From assembly GCF_028769735.1 (NCBI RefSeq), contig NC_088186.1, positions 4,527,001-4,591,000 on the forward strand: a DNA stretch of 64,000 nucleotides, given 5' to 3'. Each line of letters opens with the position of its first letter. Position 1 is the first letter of the stretch. A program made the position numbers and the translations under genes. This stretch comes from Zonotrichia leucophrys gambelii (taxonomy: Eukaryota; Chordata; Aves; Passeriformes; Passerellidae). Shown here piece by piece: positions 61,701 to 64,000 of the stretch. Under the pieces are notes generated by a model. The model saw only the letters and a list, made by a program, of their open reading frames with translations. It searched no databases and had not been told where the DNA came from.

Positions 61701-64000
61701 GAGGACCCTGCCATGGCAGGAGGGCAGCACAGCCCTGATGTGGGAAAGGATTTGTCCTGCCTTCATTCAGCACAGCCCCAGCCACAAATGTACAAAACAG
61801 CTTGTCAGGAATAAAACACCAGCTTAGGTTGAGGAGAGGAGAGGAGAACTAAACACCCCAGGCGTGATTGCCACATATGCCCGAAGATATAATCCAGATT
61901 TGCTACTTGCCCTGGCCCTGGAACCCTTTTTTTTTTTTTTTTTGAATTTAATAAATTAAAATCTCTTTTTGCTGCTGCTGAGCATAATCAGCATTAGGGT
62001 AAGAGGAGGAGGGGCCTTTCACTGTCCCCTGCAGGATCACACACGAAATCATCACTACAGCAGCCTGGGACTCTCCCAGTGGAGTGCTGATGGCAGCAGT
62101 CCCCAGCCCACACACTGCACTTGTCTCCTCCTGGCCATTTTCTGAATTAATCTCTTAGATGAACTGAAAGGCAGAAGATGCCATGGTCAGGACTTCTTCG
62201 ATCCTTCTGGTTGGACAGGCCTTGGCTTGGAAGGACCTCCCACACCTCACAGGCTGAATTTGGGGATCTGAAGGTTCAGGCAAAACACTCACAATCCTGG
62301 ACCATCCTGAAGGAGCTCAAACCATTTGGCTTTTTGTCTCCCCACACTTCCACGGTGAGCATGGGCACAGAGCAGCCCCAGGGTCCTGCTCCAGCTCCCA
62401 GGGACAGGGGACAGGCACCCACCATCCCCTGCTGTTGCTATAGAGACAGAAGCTGCTGCTCTCCACAGCGATGCTGGTTGTTTCTGAGCAGTACCTTCAG
62501 CGTGGCAGGCAGGGAGAGAGGGATCAGGAATGTCTTGGCTTGCTGGGAGGGCAGCCATGGCTAAGGCAAGGCTCTCCTGCTGTCTCTGTGCCCAAATTCA
62601 CTCTCATCTTGTGCAAGGTCTCCCAAAAGCTTCCCTTCAGTTGCTGAGGGCACTGAAGCACTGTGAGGGATAAGGGGCACAGGCTGCAGGGGGCTGAGGA
62701 GGAAGATTCCCTGGAGAAACTCTCTGTGGGAGAAAGCCTTAGCCTGTGAATCCCAACTTACCCCTGGGAATCGCCCCAGCTCACCTCCCCCTGCTCTCCA
62801 GCCTTGCTTTGCTGGGCTGAGACCAGCTCAGCTGATCTAACCCACAGTGGCAGCTTCTCCAGGCCACGCTCTCCTGATTACACCAGCAAAGATCAGGAGC
62901 AACTCCTACAAAGCCATTCTGCCACCCTGGATATTCCAAGAGAAGACAACACAAGTGCAAGGAAACCTGGACCCGCTAACACGGCTGAAGAATCATCCAA
63001 CCTATTTGCAAAGGTTCAGTAAATTCTGGAGCTACAAAGTGAGAATTTCCCACAAAGCCATGGGAGAAGAGGCAATCCCTGCTCCCTGCCCCTTCAGGAA
63101 CCTGTCATCTCCAGCTGCACATTGGTGCATCACCCACAGCCAGAGCTCAGAACGTGCTGCCACCCTTGCTAGGGACGAGGATAAACTCTGCCACGTGTAA
63201 TAATGCCTGGAAGGAAGAAAAAGCACCACAGCTCACTCCTTCACAGAAATCTTTGCAGGAGAAGGAGGCTGGCAAAGGAAAGCCCTGCTGGGAGGGTGGC
63301 ACATCCCTGCTCCCACACACAGCAGCAGGAGGGAAGCAGGACAGCACCCGCCACCCCCGCTGCTCTGCCTGCTGCTGCTGCAGCCTCCAGGGACAACCCT
63401 GAGCTCTCCCCTTTCCCAACACGCTCGGTGGTGACAGCCCTTCCCAGGGGACAGCTCATCTGTGAGCTCCGTGGGAGGCTGGTGCTGGAAGGACATGGAT
63501 GCCCCCTCAGCACGCTCCTGCTCCAGCCTCGGAGCCGGCAGCTCCCAGGGCTCTGTGCTGACATCCCAGCTGGAGACACATGCCAGGGATAGATTTTCTG
63601 TTCAGCTTCTTTTCATATTAATCATCAAAGAGCAACAAATGTCAGCAGCTTGCAACAGTCATTAGCTGAATGTCTTCTTCTCACCAGCTCCTGGAGGAAG
63701 AGGCCTCCCAACGTGCAGGGTGAGATGACAGCACAGGTCCCAGCTGACTCCTCCCTGGCCTTGCAAGCCTGGTGAATTTTTCTTGGGATCCACAGGAGCA
63801 CAAGGATGACAGGACCCCTCCATTCTGCAGGATTCATCCAGTTAGGAAAGATGTCTGATAGTATCCATCACCTGCCAAGCATCAAACTGTCTTCTAGAGA
63901 CAGCTAGACCACAGAGAACTGGAACATTCTGTTCAAAATATGAGATTTTCTTATGGCAGTTGTGACGGGGGGGATCCATTTAGGAGACAGCACACTGAGC
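58799..64000. other. Intergenic stretch to the right window edge, no gene seen
   Basis: No coding exon was identified. PLPP7, the next gene in human, is not visible. Named contents are AT-rich blocks with TTAATTAG, TTTAATTAAA and a MEF2-like CTATTTTTATAA between about 60745 and 61320, and a T-run at 61927-61943. Confidence 0.65.
61927..61943. repeat. Poly(T) tract
   Basis: An uninterrupted run of 17 T on the plus strand. Confidence 0.9.

Noticed and set aside
50171..64000. PLPP7 exons expected next to PRRC2B
   Set aside because: Searched by eye for the conserved phosphatase-like segments on the minus strand; none found. The gene probably lies beyond the right edge.

Overview
The window is vertebrate nuclear DNA, most likely from a bird. 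The evidence is several CR1 LINE fragments with the ATTCTGTG-type tail, short introns, and a POMT1-PRRC2B gene order that I know from human 9q34 (the corresponding chicken chromosome is 17 as far as I recall). The species cannot be fixed from the sequence alone. There are no bacterial genes, operons or CRISPR arrays, and nearly all the open reading frames longer than 60 codons are chance frames.

Two protein genes lie on the minus strand, so they read right to left. PRRC2B fills positions 3.3-49.6 kb: a CpG-island promoter and non-coding first exon near 49.46-49.65 kb, a 12.9-kb first intron, 31 coding exons from 36464 down to 7859, and a 3' UTR running to somewhere between about 5.2 and 3.2 kb. 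The 31 exons, all with GT-AG junctions, join into one 6711-nt frame (2236 residues plus stop), close to the 2229 residues of human PRRC2B. POMT1 lies just downstream on the same strand. Its CpG-rich promoter (about 2.93-3.06 kb) carries a full CRE and a perfectly palindromic RFX X-box. Its first three coding exons are present, the last cut by the left window edge.

One RNA gene is well supported: a C/D-box snoRNA in the intron after PRRC2B coding exon 8. It has the SNORD62 guide, complementary to the AGGATCCATTG segment of 18S rRNA and placed over the adenosine known as A590 in human. Human SNORD62 also resides in PRRC2B.

Right of the PRRC2B promoter (49.7-64 kb) I find no exon. The stretch begins with CR1 fragments abutting the promoter island. 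It also holds an orphan CpG-rich patch (55.5-55.95 kb), a cluster of five GATA motifs (58.5-58.8 kb) and AT-rich homeodomain/MEF2-like blocks (60.7-61.3 kb). In human the next gene on this side is PLPP7; none of its exons is visible here.

I did not find a new multi-gene system. The items most worth checking are the snoRNA placed close to the 5' splice site, the upstream ORF overlapping the PRRC2B start (PRRC2 proteins themselves are reported to promote leaky scanning), the POMT1 promoter motifs, and lineage-specific homopeptide expansions in PRRC2B.
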